From: Chromera velia | Lineage: Eukaryota; Sar; Chromeraceae | NCBI GenBank assembly: GCA_018398765.1 | Contig: JAHBMJ010005208.1 | Coordinates: 1-64,000, forward strand | Direction of reading: 5' to 3' | Length of the DNA stretch: 64,000 nucleotides | In this document: piece by piece, positions 13,001-28,000 of the stretch | How positions within the stretch are numbered: position 1 is the stretch's first letter | Layout: each line of letters starts with the position of its first letter | Position numbers and translations under genes: made by a program | The notes under the pieces: generated by a model | Database searches by the model: none | Told to the model about the DNA's origin: nothing | The model's input: the letters and a program-made list of their open reading frames with translations, nothing else

Positions 13001-16000
13001 TAAAGAGGACAGCTCGGCATTCCTCGTTCGGACAAACCGCGTCCATGCCGAGAGCTTCTCCAAAAATCCCATCAAGGGAGCCGATCTCGACCCTTCATCG
13101 TCGATAGGAGCTCCGTAGATCCGCACACCCGTATCAGGCCACGCAGGGCAGATCACTTCCGCGATCCTGTCGGAAAACGGGAGTAGAAGCGCTCGCCCAA
13201 ACATTTCCTCCACGTCCTTCCAACGATTCGGAGAAAGGTGTGCGTGGGGAGGCGTGGAGTTCTTGTCTGCTATCACAGATAGGAAGGAACTCCGTGTGAT
13301 TTGAGAGATCAACTCGGAGGAAGATGCCTCCACACCCCTCAGTGCTTTCACATTCAACCCCTTCTTGCTTGCAAATTCCTGTTTGCACTTCCAGCACCCT
13401 TTCATCTTGTCCACCCTGTCCCCACACCCCCTGCACACCAGATTGACCAAACCGGAAGAGGGGCGAGAGGACGAAGAATCTGTTTCCCCTCTACCCTCCT
13501 GCTGCTGTGCGGCTGGAGGGAGTTCAAGGGAAAAACCAGCCCGTCTCCACTGCCTGTAGATTGACAGACTCAGAGTGAGATCACTTCGGTGCTCAAGTGC
13601 CAGATCCATCCAGCACTCCTCTGCAAGAGTGGGCGACCGCGTTGACCCACCCTCGTCTCCACCTCCACCGCTCTGTGCCGCCTGCGCTCTCTTCTTGCCC
13701 TCATCCACGGCAAACACCGCCCCCTTATCAAACACCAGAGCTTGGCTGAGAGGGACCCCCCACTGAAAGAGACGGTCAATCGAAGAGAGCAGAACCGCCA
13801 TCTCACACGCCGTCTGCAGCCACTCACGGCCGCCCATGCGAATGCACTGAAGGACGAAAACGGCAGCTGCAGGGTCGAGGTCGAGGGACGACACACATCT
13901 TCCCTTTTCAGTCACCTCCTCTGTCAACGCCCCTTCCTCAGTGGGAGGGTTGCTCAGAGGCTGGAGACAGCCGAGTCGTCTCAGCATCTTCATGCTTGAG
14001 GCGATCCGCTCCTCTCCGGGAGAATCGATGAACGGAAAAGTCTCCGGAGACAGACGGTGAAACAGCACCTGCACGAAAAAACAAGCAAGCAAGCGACCGA
14101 GTGAAGCAAAGACGGGAAGCAAGACTGACAACAAGACGGCACAAATTTATGAACAACAAGCAGCTCGCTTATCTGCAACAATGCACCCTGCTCTTTTGTA
14201 GTGAAACAAGGGACAAAACCCACCCAGGAAGCGGCACAAGCAGCTAGACGCAGACTGCTGCATGCATGCATGCACCCACCTGCAGCACCACCCTGTCGAC
14301 AGAGTCCCGAAGAATTTCCGGTTCGACCTCTTCCCTCCAGATGTCCTCTTGGCTGTACAGCCGGATGCAACGGCCGTCCTCTGTCCGACCTGCTCGCCCC
14401 TTCCTCTGCTTTGCCGACGCCCTTGAGATGAATCTGCAGATAGACAGAAGGAGGCAGACTTACCGAGCATACGTATATCTACATGTGCACACATACATTC
14501 ACATAAACACCTGGAGGGAGAGTCTGTGTGAGAGGGATAAATGAGGAAAAAAAGCCATCTTTAGCCATCTTCCTTCCGAGTTCCTTTCAATGGCCGAACA
14601 CCTGTATGATGATTCGTCTTTCAGAGGCTCGTCTCATGACAGAAAGAGAAGCGAAAATTGAAGGAAGATAGGCGGAGACAATGATGAAGCACAAGACACA
14701 TTTCCTTCCTGAATTCGTATCCTCCAAACTTTCTTTCTTCTTTGCCCTCCCTTTCCTTCCTGCATCCCCTCTGCGTAGTCTACTGACCTCAATCTCATGG
14801 TATGCGTTCTTCTTCTCTCGTCGAAGTGCTTCTCCTTCTCTCTCCCAGAGTCCAACACCAGACGGATACCGGGCACCGTCACAGAGGTCTCTGCCACGTT
14901 AGTCGAGAAGATCACCAGACGCTGCCACCCACCTGCCCTCTCTGCCATATGGAACACGCTCCTCTGCTCCTCCAGAGGCTGAGACCCGTACAGCTGCACA
15001 GACTTCAACTCCTGCCGTGCTGGCAGCCTGAGAGCGCCCGGGGCCTTCCGTCTTTTTTCGAACTCGTTCATGCACTCCGAGATTTCCCCAAACCCCGGGA
15101 GAAACACCAGAGTGTGCCCCCCTCCCATCTCTTGGACGGACTGCATCAGGACCTGCGCACGGAAAGAAAAAGGACCCAGAAAGCAAGTTGGACAAGTCAG
15201 CACCCATGCGTGCACTAGCAGCACACAACAGTTGGAAGGGAACCCGCGCACAATCTCGACGGCGAGGGGAATCAAGACTACACATGAGGGATGCCTCGAA
15301 ATCAAACTCGCACGGACATTCATAACCAAAAGAAAGGAGACACAAGGCATCTTCCGCCACAAAAAAGCATTCATGCAACCAAACTCACGTTCACTAAGTG
15401 ATTCACATCCACGGGAGGCACATCCTTTTCCCTGTCTCCCTCCTCTTCACCCATCGTGAGCGTCTTTCCCTCCCCCCCTGTCCCCATCGGGAATGCTCCC
15501 ACAGGGGGAGGGGGGGGCACAAAGTGTGTGGTGACCTCAAAGAGTCTCCCGGGAATTTGCACCTTCTCGCAACGACCCCAATCGAAAAAATCCCCAAATT
15601 TTGTTGGGTCAATCGTGGCAGAGGCCACCACCACTGCAAACCAGAGAAGACAACAAAAAACGTTCAAGTACAGTTTCATCTACCTTCACAAAACACAGAA
15701 GGAGCAGACAATCACTCTCTTGTTCATACACGCTTCAAAAGGAGAAACACAAAAGTTCATACCAATCCGTCACACCTCTTGTTTTTCCCTCTGCCAATCA
15801 TGCAGTCTCTCTGTCTCTGAGCCCCTTTCCCGACTGACGTCTGAAGTCTTCACGCGCTGTCATGATTCTCTTTGCAAAGCCGAGGATGACGTCGGTGTCT
15901 GTTTTCCTTTCATGTGCGTCATCTGCAATCAGCACCGACACCCCCTTCCCATCAGGCCAATGGCTCAACTCTGGATCCTGACGCAAAATCTCTTGAAGCT

Positions 16001-19000
16001 TCCCGTCCGTCATGAACGTCACACGACGCCCCACATGCTGCTGCCCCCCCGCCATCTCTTCTGCACCCGCACGGACGTACACACCGATGTCCCCATCATT
16101 CCCCCGATGCACCGTCTTCCACTGAATCGACACGTACGAGGCCAAGGTAGCGGCAGCCACCCGTCGGGGCTGTGTGCAGATGATGTGTCCGGGAAAGTTT
16201 TGAAGCTCTCGGGCAAGAATCTGAGGCACCCCGGTGGACTTCCCGGAGCCCGTCTCTGCGACTAGCACCGCACAGGGTTTCTGCTTGAGGGCTTCCACTA
16301 TCCTGTCAGCGTGTGTGAAGATGGGAAGCTTGGGAATACGATCGGGCGGGGGGAAAGGGGGGACAACGAATTCCCCTGGAGGGACGGTGGGAAGCGGAAC
16401 ATTCGGATAAGGGAGGTTGCTTCGACCTTGGAAAGGCTTTCCCTGCTGTCTCTGCTGCCTGGGTCCAGTTTGAACAACAGCGACTGCTGCGGGAACCTCA
16501 CTGGTAGGATACCATGGCCGTGCGTCTGCAGAGAGGGTGGAAGGGATAGAATAGCCTCTCGATGCCCCACCCCTGTGTGACTCATCCCCTTGCTGTCCCT
16601 CCCGAGGAAGGAAGAGGGGTCCACGGGGGGTTGGGCTCCCTGACGACTCCCCCCTCACCCTCTCCCCTCTTTCGACTATCCTCTCATTGCCCCACGGATA
16701 CAAGGAAGGATTGTCCATCATCACGCAGGAGGACCCCAAAACCCTTAACTTATCCCGGATCGTTGACTCCAAACGCACACGAGTCGCAGAAGGACCCCGG
16801 ACCCAAAACCGACAAGACGAATGATCGAGGCCTTCATCGGCTAGTTCTTTCGGTGTCTTCGCATCTTTGTCAAGTCGAAACTTGACACCTGGGGGGGGCT
16901 CAGGGAGAGAGTCTGCAAATTCTTCGAAAACTCTCTGGGTCTCCAACATTCGGGCACCGTCACAAGAAACATAAAAGCACGTGACAGAGTCCAGAATGGC
17001 AGCACCGCACAGGCCCATGATGGACCGTTCGATCTCATGCCTCTCCTCGAAGCTTCCCTGCACTTCCAAACAAACCAACGAAGAACCGGCAGCCTTCACC
17101 TCCCCCTGCTCGTCCTTCGACTTCTCTCCCTCTGCTTCCCCCAGCAGTTCGGCGAGGGAAGGTGAATGCCACTCTTTGTGAGAGACGAGGATCGACTCAT
17201 AGTCCTCCTCCATCTGATCGATTTCGCGTGAGAGCACATGCTGAAACGTATCTGCATCAAGCAAAAAGATGGAGGACCCCTGAGAGGCCAGACGTTTGAT
17301 TGAAGCCCCTAACAGCAGTCGGACTGCAGTCTTCACCTGTCCCTCTTCCCCGTAAATCCTCAAACTCTGCCCTCTCTGAACACCGTTAGCAGAAGGGGGG
17401 GGGCGGCGGAGTGAGATGAAGATCAGAACGTCTGCGTGGCTCTTGACCTCATTGAGCATCTTGCCGGCAGCTGAGAGGAGCCATGAGGCCAAAGGGATGG
17501 TTATGCGCCCCTTTTCCGTTTCCCTTTCTATCTGTCTCAATTCTTCCGTTACCCTCTCAACGCTCTCTGCACTGCCCTCCGCCCGGACCTGAAAGTCCAT
17601 CTCCACCCCTGTCGCATAGTTCTCTGACGGAAGTTCTTGGATGATCGCCCCGTGTCTGTCCATGAACGACAAAGCCAAATGACTGCTAGGGGTGAAAAGC
17701 CAAAAGCGAAGAGAGGGAGAAACGGACAGAATGCGACTCCACGTATCTCCCTTCTCCCCAACCCTCCTCATCTCTCCCCGTCCCCGTGCACTGCCCCTCT
17801 CGGACCCCCTCCTTGAGTCCATGGGGGAAGAGGGAGGCTGTCCGTATGAATATGAATCCTCGGGAGGAGGGGTGGGCAAATCTCGGAGGTATCTAGGAGG
17901 CCTTCCGCGTAATCGCTCGGAAACGGGGGGCGGGGTCGGTCCATATGAACGCTCAGGGGGAGGAGGGGGGAGGCTTCTGTATGTACGCTCGGAAGGGGGA
18001 GGGGGGGGAAGTCCGTGTGAACGTTCGGGAGGTGGGGGGGGGAGGGAAGCAGACCTGCGTTCGTGCTCCTCCCCGTACCCGAGAAGCTCGAGCACTTCTG
18101 ATTCAGCCTGCTGACGAGCCTGAAAAGTGCCTGGAATCACCAACACCCACTCCTGCACTTCTCCCGACACCCACACATCCCGAAATGGACCGTCGCATCC
18201 AATCGCATGGACCTTCCGTATGTTGTCCCTCACTATGTCCAGGTCTACCCCCTGGAGGGGCAGCACAGTCATGTCCCCCCTTTCCCCTGCCTCCTCTCCT
18301 CTCTCCAAACGTGCATCTCCCAAAAGAATTCGCAGACGCTCTTCCCCTACCATACGTTCTTTAATCTTCCCCCCGATCATTACACGAATGGAATGGCCTC
18401 TTTGTCTCTCCCCCAAGGCGAAAATTCCCGCCTCCTCCTCCACTTCTTCAAACACATTCTCAAGCTTGTTCCACGTACCGAGCTCTATGTCCTCCATACG
18501 AAAGAAAGACATGCCGGCCATACATGCGGCAGAGTCTCTCTGAATGACTTCATCAAGACGACCGACTGCATTCGTGATCTGATCAGGCCTGCCAGACAGG
18601 AGCATCTCCATGTGCACCTCATTCAACTCAACCTCAGATCTACTCAGACGAAAGTCCTGAACCACTTTCTTCCCCACAAAAACCTGTGCACGACTTCTCA
18701 AGCTCAAATTCCTGATCATCCACCCATCTGCCCGCAGCAGTCTCCTCACAACTCCAAGAGTGACCCTGACTGTCCTGCTCTCACAGTCTTCAGGCAAAGA
18801 CTCAATCTGCTGCTGCAACTCCAGCTCACTTCGACGGAAATGAGAGCCCCCCCACACCATCTCATTCTCAAACGGCTCCACTGGCTCTAGGAGCGGAGAA
18901 GGGTGCTCCAGTGACGGAGACCGCGGCTCTGTCTCCTCTGTACCGTCTGCTGCAGCTGCAGCACCCGCACTGCCGTGCACACTCTCGTCTTCCTTCTTGT

Positions 19001-22000
19001 CTTCCGTGGGACTGTCGGGGAAGAACAGCTGACGGAATCGTTTCTCTGCCGCAAAACGCGGCTTGAAGTTCCCCCGAATTCTGACCTCGAGACCCTGACC
19101 GCTCTCTTCGGAGTCAGGGAGGAGGGAGGACAGGCACGCCCCTGCCACTTCGAACGAAACGTCAACCGCCCCCGCTTCCGCCCGAAGCTTTTCAAGCTCA
19201 CCCTGCAACATCGCCTCTATCTCTGAGGAACTATGGGCGGAAGGGGATGATGCAGACAGAGGTAAGGGAAACGCATTGAACCCCTCCCAGGGGCAACCAC
19301 TGGCCCCAAACTTAAAGCGGAGACGCTCCTCTGCCCTTGCCCTGTCATCCGTCTGTCCTGAGAACATCAACTCCCACCCAATCTCCTTCTGGCTGCTTCC
19401 CTTCACGCTCACCAACTGGCTTCTTTCCAAATGACCTTCTAGTTTGCCCTCCTCGAGGAGTTTCTTCAACAAACCCTCGCCATCGTTACTCGCCCAGACA
19501 CCCGGGCAGACCGTGACCACCGTCACACCCTCATTCCTCATCTTCTCAGTTTCCACAGCCTTGGAGTGCAAATCGGCAAGGGCTGCCCTGGCCTCGGCAA
19601 TCGGCCAGTAAGCGCGCACGATGGTGTGGCTCAGACGGAAGTGTTCTTGTGAGGGAACCTTGGAAGCAGTCAGGGAGCAAGAGGTGCGCAGAGTCTCCTG
19701 CAAACTCTGGGCAAGAGGATGGTAGAGAACAAGATGGGGGATTCTCTCCATCTCCTCCAAGAGATTTGCGGCGGCGTTCACAGCACCAACAGGAGAGTCT
19801 AAACTCTTGGGCTTGATGACCACGCTGTCATCCGGGCACACCTGTAGACTGGCGCCTGTCTGGTCTTCCAGGGCTTTGCGTGACTTTTCGTTTTCAAGAA
19901 AGCGACGGAGCTGCGGGTGGATGGTTCGAAGCATTTCGGCGTTCTTCTTTCGGGGTTCGGGAGAGGTGTCTTTCGTTGAGAGGAGAGTCTGGGAGGGCTC
20001 AGTCGGGCCAGAAGGACCAAGACTGTCCTCCCCCTCCACTCCTCCGCTCTCACCAGCAAGCCCGATACCCTCGAGCTGCCGAGGCTGCTCCACCACTTCC
20101 CTCTGCTCTGACTTCCTCTCCCCTCCCTCCTTCTCTTTGTTGTCAACAGAGACAGAGACCTGAGAGACGTTTCCAATCTGCTGTGGGATCTCCTCCCTGA
20201 CCCCCGACAGCTTCCGGGAGCTGTGGCCAGAGCGTTTCTCCTCTTCTTCCAGGACACTCGTGGCACTGAAGAAACCGTCAGAGGCGCTCTCGAAGGCAGC
20301 GTCTGAGCCTGAGCTCCCTCTCACGGAGTTCTCGAGAGGACCGGGATGAATCTCGTCTCCCTCTGCCTCCTTCCCTCCTGCTCCGTCTGCACCTGAAGAC
20401 GAAGCAGCGCCGCTCAAAACCGCTGCGGCCGCAACGGCAACGGAGGAAAAGGAGACGGGACCGAGGAAGCTGCGGATCAGATTTTCTGCTTCGAATCTCG
20501 GCTCGAGGTCTCCACTAATGCGCACCTCAAGAGGAATACAGTGGGTCTCAGCCTCTGTGTCCCCCTCATCGCCCTCGAGGCTTTGAGGGTCCGCATGAAC
20601 AGCAAGGCCTTTGCCCACAATGACAGAGACAGACAGATGAGACACCCGTCTCTTCAACTCATCAAAAATGCCCTTCCCGAACTCTGCCTGCTTCAAAAAA
20701 GGAATCTGAATGATATTCTTTCCCTGCTCGGCATTGTGTCTCGCTGAAATCCACCTTGCCTCCGTCTGACGCCTATGCGGGGGGAAACCGACCACCAAGA
20801 CGTCTCGAGTCTCGCCTCCAGGCAACGGAAAGCACATGACGCCTTCAGATAGGCGCTTTGAAGGCAGCTTACTGACTATAAGGTTTACCGCTGCTTCTGC
20901 GACTCTCAACCAAGAAAACCCCTCTAACACCATCTTGCCGACAAGGTCAGCGTCCATCCGCTTCATCTCTTCCTCTAGAGACCGGACCCGCTCCCTCTCG
21001 CCAAAAGCCCAGAACGCTGTCTGCTCTAGGTGAGCAGGGAGCCAGGTGTCCGAGCGTGTTCGGAAGTTGCCTTGCATGTCCAAGACCTTATGCTTTCTCA
21101 GCAACTCTGCCTTCATTTCAGCCCCACAACGAACAAGCATCGTGTAGGTCGCTAGATGGATCCGCACCCCCTCCGCCTTCTCGTACTCTTTTATGCGCTC
21201 CATCGCCTTCTCGATGTTTTCCCTTGTCCCCTTCAGCGTTGCAACGCACTCCCTCTTGGGCAGATTCACCTGATCTTCTTTTTTCGGGACTTCCACCTCG
21301 ACTCCCTCAAAAAGCGGTCTCTTTCCCTGTCCCCACTTTCTCAAGAAAATGAAATTGTGCAGCAAAAACCTCCACACATGCAGAGGCAGGGGGTCAGTCT
21401 GTTGCTCCGTTTTCCGAGAAGACAAATCGCGAGAGACGCTTGAAGAAGAGGACTGTGCTACCCTCTCCCCCCTCACCGACTCTGACCCCCCAGGAACAAC
21501 AACAGACGGCGTCACACCCACAGAGGGAGTGACTATCCCCTCTGAGGCACTCAGGTGTGCACTTGAGAGGGGCGTCACATCATGGGACACAGCGTCCGGA
21601 GGTCCCCCTCTCTCGCCTTTAGCCCTTAAAGAAGAATGATGCCCCTCCTCTCGACACACGGAGGGCTGGCTGCAGATAGAGACAGACACAGATGGCTGCG
21701 GCTGAGCATGTGCCCCCTCGTCTCTGCCAACCTCTCCCTCTTCCTCCTCCTGCCTCGCTTCAGACTCCCCACACACACCCTCTGCGGACGGAGACTGCTT
21801 GCCCTTCACTTCCTCCCCCGAATCCGCAACGGAAGCAGCGGCATCACCCCTCAATGCCGCCCCAGATGCTGGATGGATGACTTCCTTCGGAGTGGACGAG
21901 GAGGAACAGGCTGCAGATGCTGCAGGGGCGATGGGGGCGGCCTGCGACACGGTAGGGAAATCGGGAGGGGGGGAAGAGAGGAAAGAGCGAATGCGCTCCT

Positions 22001-25000
22001 CTGCTTCAAAACGAGGTTCCGTCTCTCCGGCAATCCGCACCTCCAAACAACGGACCGGCCCGTAACCTCCGTCGTACCCCCCTCCCTTACCCCCTTCAGA
22101 GACAGAGACAGCAGAGTCCCCTTGAGAGACGGGAGGGACAGGGAGGCCGTCCCCCACCTCCAGGGAGACAGAAAGTTCTGACACCTCTCTCTGCAACCTC
22201 TCAAGCAACTCCTCCCCCAACTCTGTTTGCTTGGCAAAGGGAATGCAAACAGCGTTGACGCTTTTCTTGGTCCCCGTTCCTGCAAAGTACTCCCCCTCCT
22301 CTCGCCGTCTCTGGTGTACATCTCCGACAATGACGACGTCTCTGTCTGTATCATTTTCATGCGAAGGTGGCAGGCTCATGACAAAGCAATCACGTCGCAG
22401 TTTCCTCGGGTGTGGAGAGATTCTGTATTTTGGCACACGATCTTTTCCCATAGATAGCCACGTAAGGCCCTTTGTGATGACCTTTCGACAGCACTCTTCA
22501 TCAAGACTCTTCACCTCTTCAAGCGCTGCACGCGCCTTCTCGTCCTCTCCGAAAGCGTACAAGTGGGCCGACTCAAGGTGACACGGCAAGCCACGTCGAG
22601 AATCGAAATCATTCTCAAGCTGACAAGAGTGTCTGCTTTGTAATTCCACTGTCAAGGCGGCCCTCGAGAATTTCAGAAAGGCGAGCATTGTCAAACTCAC
22701 TTGCACCCCTTGCGCCCTCTCGCACTCACGGATGCGCTCCATCGCCTTCTCAACGTGTGCCTTCGTGCCCTTCAACCTCACGATTCTCTCTCTCGTCTCA
22801 GTGAGAATCTCCAGATGTGACGCGTCGGGCTGAAAGCCCTCGTCCCCTATCAACAATTGACGAGCGAAAGAAAAATTGAAATGCAGAAACCGAAACACCT
22901 GAAGAGGAAGGGGGTGAGTACGCACCTCTGTTCGTTCGGAAACCGCATGCCGACTGGAGATGCTGGAAGCAGCCCCCCTTTCCTCCTGAGGGAGAGGAGA
23001 CGGATCGGACACAGACGCAGACGGACGCACTTTGGAAGCAGGGGGGGGCAACAGGAACGAGCGGATGCGCTCTTCTGCTTCAAAACGGGGACCCCTCTCT
23101 CCCGTAATCCGCACCTCCAAACAACGGACCGATCCCGATTCCCCCCCCCCAACCCATTCGGTCGACAGAGAAGCGTCCCCTTCAGAGACCGGATGGACAT
23201 GGAGGCCATCCCCCACCTCTAGAGAGACAGAAAGACCTGACACCTCTCTCTGCAACTTCTCAAGCAGCTCTTCACCCAGCTCCGACTGCTTGGCAGAGGG
23301 AACGCAGACAACGTTCACCCCCAGCTCCTTCTGTCGACATCGCCTCGGATCAGAAAGGCACATCTCCTCGTGCTTTCTCTGCAAGGCACTACCAAGAAGC
23401 AAAACCCTCCTGCTCTCATTCGAACCCTTGATGTCATCCGGAAGGGCGATTACAAGGCGCCCGTCTGCCTGTGCACGCGCGGAGAGTCTATTCAAGAAGG
23501 GAATTGCGTCCAGCGAGAGGCACGTCAAGCCATCACTCATGACTTTTCGAGAAAACTCTGCGTCAATCTCCTTCACCTCTTCAAGTAGAGCCCGTCCAGA
23601 ATCTCTCTCTCCAAACGCGTGCAAATTTGCAGTCTCGAGATGGAATGGAAGGTCAGACCACGACAGCCAATCCTCGTGCACAAGACAAGCATGTTTCTTT
23701 TCCAACTCGTGCAACCACTCGCACTGCCGGAACTTGAGACGAGTGAGAGTAGCCACGTTGACTTTCACTCCCTCCCTACTTTCCAGTTCTCGAATGTGCG
23801 CCATCGCCCTCTCAATGTCTACCCTCGTCCCTTTCAGTGTGGCATATCTCTTGCTCTCTGTAGCGAATTGAAGATTAGTGTTGCCCGGCAGCCAGATACG
23901 GGCGCCCAACAACATCTTCGCACCCCCAGTTCTTGGCATCGCAAAGTCAAACACAAGATGTCTCCACACATGAAGGGACAAAGTGGGTGTCCTGGCCTCC
24001 CCATGTACGCTTGAAGAGTCTCCGGGTTGGGACAACGGTTGAGGCTCGACAGCAGTCTCGGCCACAACCGGATTCTGCAGGTTTGGCAAAGAAGAAGCGG
24101 GTCGCGGCTGAGCGTGTCCCCGCTCGTCTCTGCCAACCTCCCCCTCTTCATCCTCCTGCCTCACTTCAGACTCCCCACACAGCCCCTCTGCGGACAGAGA
24201 CTGCTTTTCCTTCACTTCCTCCCCTGAATCCGCAACGGAAGCAGCGGCATCACCCCTCAATGCCGCCCCAGATGCTGGATGGATGACTTCCTTCGGAGTG
24301 GACGAGGAGGGACAGGCTGCAGATGCTGCAGGGGCGATGGGGGCGGCCTGCGACACGGTAGGGAAATCGGGAGGGGGGGAAGAGAGGAAAGAGCGAATGC
24401 GCTCCTCTGCTTCAAAACGAGGTTCCGTCTCTCCCGCAATCCGCACCTCCAAACAACGGACCGGCCCGTAACCTCCGTCGTACCCCCCTCCCTTACCCCC
24501 TTCAGAGACAGAGACAGCAGAGTCCCCTTGAGAGACGGGAGGGACAGGGAGGCCGTCCCCCACCTCCAGGGAGACAGAAAGGTCTGACACCTCTCTCTCT
24601 AACTTCTCAAGCAACTCCCCCCCCAACTCTGCCTGGCTGGCAGGAGGAATGAAAACAATATTCACCCCAGGCTTCTTTTGTCGGAATCGAACCCCTTTGC
24701 AGAAACAAAGCTCCTCGTGTTTTCTCTGCAACGCACCACCGAGAACGAGAACACGCCGGCCTCCATCCGACCCCTCGACATCATCCGGCAGGCCAATCAC
24801 AAGGCGCCCGTCTGCCTGCGGACGCGAGGAAACCCTGTTTCTGAAAACTTCGTTCACTGTGAGGCATGTCAACCCCTCTGTGAAGATCTTGCGGCAAAAC
24901 TCTGCATCAATCCCCCTCACCTCTTCGAGCAGAGAACGAGAGGAACTTTCTTCTCCGAAGGCATACATATTCGCAGACTCGAGATGGAATGGCACTCCGG

Positions 25001-28000
25001 ACCACCCAGTAAAGTCGTCCGAGAGGCCTGACGAATGCTTCGCTTCCAACTCGTGCAACCACTCACACTGCCGGAACTTGAGGCGAGTGACGGTGGCCAA
25101 GTTCACCGTCAACCCCTCCACCCTTTCGAAGTCTCGAATGCGCTGCATTGCATTCTCAACGTCCGCCATTGTCCCGTTCAAAGTGATGATTCTCTTCTTC
25201 TCTGGAAAGCGGTGAGTGGCGCCCGCGGGTGACCAGACACTCGCGCCCAACAATTCCTTTCTCGGCACCGCAAAGTCAAACAGAAGATGCCTCCACACAG
25301 GAAGGGACAGAGGGGGCGTGTTGGCCTCCCCACGAACACTTGAAGGGCCCGCCCTCTGAGCTTCAAGAGAAATCTGGGACACAGCCGCGTCCTGTGACGT
25401 GGACTCAGAAGGAGACGGCCGCAGCTGAGCGTCTGCACTCTCTGTTCTACCGGCCTCAAAAGAGAGGAACGTGCGGATGCGCTCCTCTGCTTCAAAACGG
25501 GGAATCCTCTCTCCCGCAATCCGCACCTCCAAACAACGCACCAACCCGTACCCTCCGTCGTACCCCCCTCCCTTACCCCCCTCAGAGACAGAGACAGCAG
25601 AGTCCCCTTGAGAGACGGGAGGGACAGGGAGGCCGTCCCCCACCTCCAGGGAGACAGAAAGTCCTGACACCTCTCTCTTCAACCTCTCAAGCAACTTCCC
25701 CCCGAGCTCCTTTTGCCTATCAGAGGGAATGCAGACAATATTTACCCTCTCCTTGCTATTCTCTTCCATAAAATACATCTCCTCCACCTGTCTTCTCTGT
25801 TGCAGAGTGCCAACGATTAGAATGTCTCTGTGCGGATCTTCTCGACGTGAAGGAGGCAGGCACATGACAAGATGACCCTCTCGATGCGGACGCGAGGAAA
25901 TTCTCGATAAGGGAACATCATTCCCCTGCTCTGAGACGCACGTGAGGCCCTCACCCATGACCTTTCCAGAATATTCTGCATCAAGGCTCTTCAACGCTTT
26001 CAACGCAGAACGGACATGCTCATCCTCACCAAAGGCGTACACATTCGCTGACTCGAGATGAGATGGCAACTTAGTCCGGGAGAAGAAATCATCCTGTAAC
26101 TTGCAGGAGTTTCGTTTTTCCAACTCCTTTTTCAAGGAGCCCTTTGAGAACCTCAACCGGCCAACGGTCAGCAAACTCACTTCAACCCCTTCTGCTCTCT
26201 CGTACTCCCGGATGCGCCCCATCGCCTTCTCAACGTTTGCCTTCGTGCCCTTCAACGTCAGGACTCTCTGCTGCTCTGGCAGATTGTCCAACCTTTGATT
26301 CGTGTAGAGTGTCTGCAGCTCCACGTCGCAAAATCGATGCCGCTGCAGGATATACTCGAAACACAAGTGCCTCCACACACTGAGAGGCAGGGGATGGGTC
26401 CGCTTCTCCGTCTTCACGGCAGCGACGCCCCACGACCCGGAAGGGAAATCGGGAGGGGGGGAAGAGAGGAACGCGCGAATGCGCTCCTCTGCTTCAAACC
26501 GAAGTTCCCTCTTTCCCACAATGCGCACCTCAACACAACGCACCGACTCGGATCCCCTCCGCTCCCCCTCCCCTATAGCAGAAACGCCCCCTTGAGAGAC
26601 GGGAGGGACAGGGAAGCCGGCCCCCACCTCCAGAGAGACAGAAAGGTCTGACACCTCTCTCTGCAACCTTTCAAGCAACCCCTCCCCCAACTCTGCCTGG
26701 CTGGCAAAGGGAATACAAACAATATTTACCCTGTTCTGCCCGTCACTAGTGCTCGTCTCTGCAAAATACTTCTTCTCTTCCTCCATTCTCTGGTGTGAGT
26801 CTCCCCCAATCAAAATGTCCGAAACCCCGTGGTCGTCTTCAGAGGGCAGACTCACAAGGTGAAACCCATCGAACTTCGGATACAGAGACATCCGGTCTCC
26901 CGGCAAGCGGTGCTTGTCCATCGACAGGCTTGTCAGCCCGCCTGCAATCACGTCTTTGCAGAAGTCGTCGTCCAGCTTCCGCACTTCTGCGAGAAGAGAA
27001 TCGGCTTTCTCTCCGTCTCCAAAAACGAACACATTCGCAGTCTCAAGGTGGCAGGGACCGGGGAGTTCAGAACGGGAGATGAAATCATCCCAGAGAACGG
27101 CGGAGTGCCTTTCCTCCATCTCCTTCCGCAACTTCGCGTCCTGGTGGCGCAAACGCCAAACGGTGCTCAAACGAACTTGCACCATGGGCGCCGCTTCGTA
27201 GCTCTTGATGAGGTCCATGAACTTTGCGATGTTCTCCCTGTCTCCGTACAGAAAGACAACCCTCTTCTCCTCTGGGAGGAAATACCAGGGTTTCGGGGAA
27301 CCCACAACGAGGGCGACTCCAAAAGGATATTGTGCGGATCTGGTCTTGAACTGAATGTGTTTATGCAAAACGTGTCTCCATACATGGTAGGGGAGAGGAT
27401 GCGTCTTTGCATCAGAGTCCCCCTTGGAAGCCCTTTCGATCAAGGCCCGGTAATTGCCTAGGGGTGGGCGCGCAGCAGCGGAAGAAGAGACAGCCGGTTG
27501 CTCGGCATGACAGCTTCCGGCATAGTGAGAGCCAGACACACCTACCCCCCATCCATTCCTGTTGACAGGGGTGATAGCACTCTGCCCATCACCAGCTCTC
27601 TCCGGATTTGCATCTCCATCTGCCCCCCCCCCAATTCCCTCGACGGAGGCAGGGACGGCAGCGACAGTCGGAACCTCGGCTTTGTCTCTCCCCCCCTCCA
27701 CTTCCGCTGAGCCACTTCCCTGTTGGCCGATGCTTTCTGGCGGTTTGGAGGCTTCAGGCACAGATGAATGACCATTGGGCACGGTCTCTCCGTGCTTTGG
27801 GGGAACACCTGAGGAGCCTACAGGATTTGTCTGCGCCCCCCCTTCTTCCCCTTTCCATTCGGCTGCAAGGAGGGAACGGATAGCCTGCTCGGCAGCAAAA
27901 CGCGCTTTCCAACCACCAGACACACGAAGTTCCTGAATCTGAGTCGCGGCCACCTCCCCGACTTCAGACACCAAAGAGGAACCACTGCCGATCTCGACTC

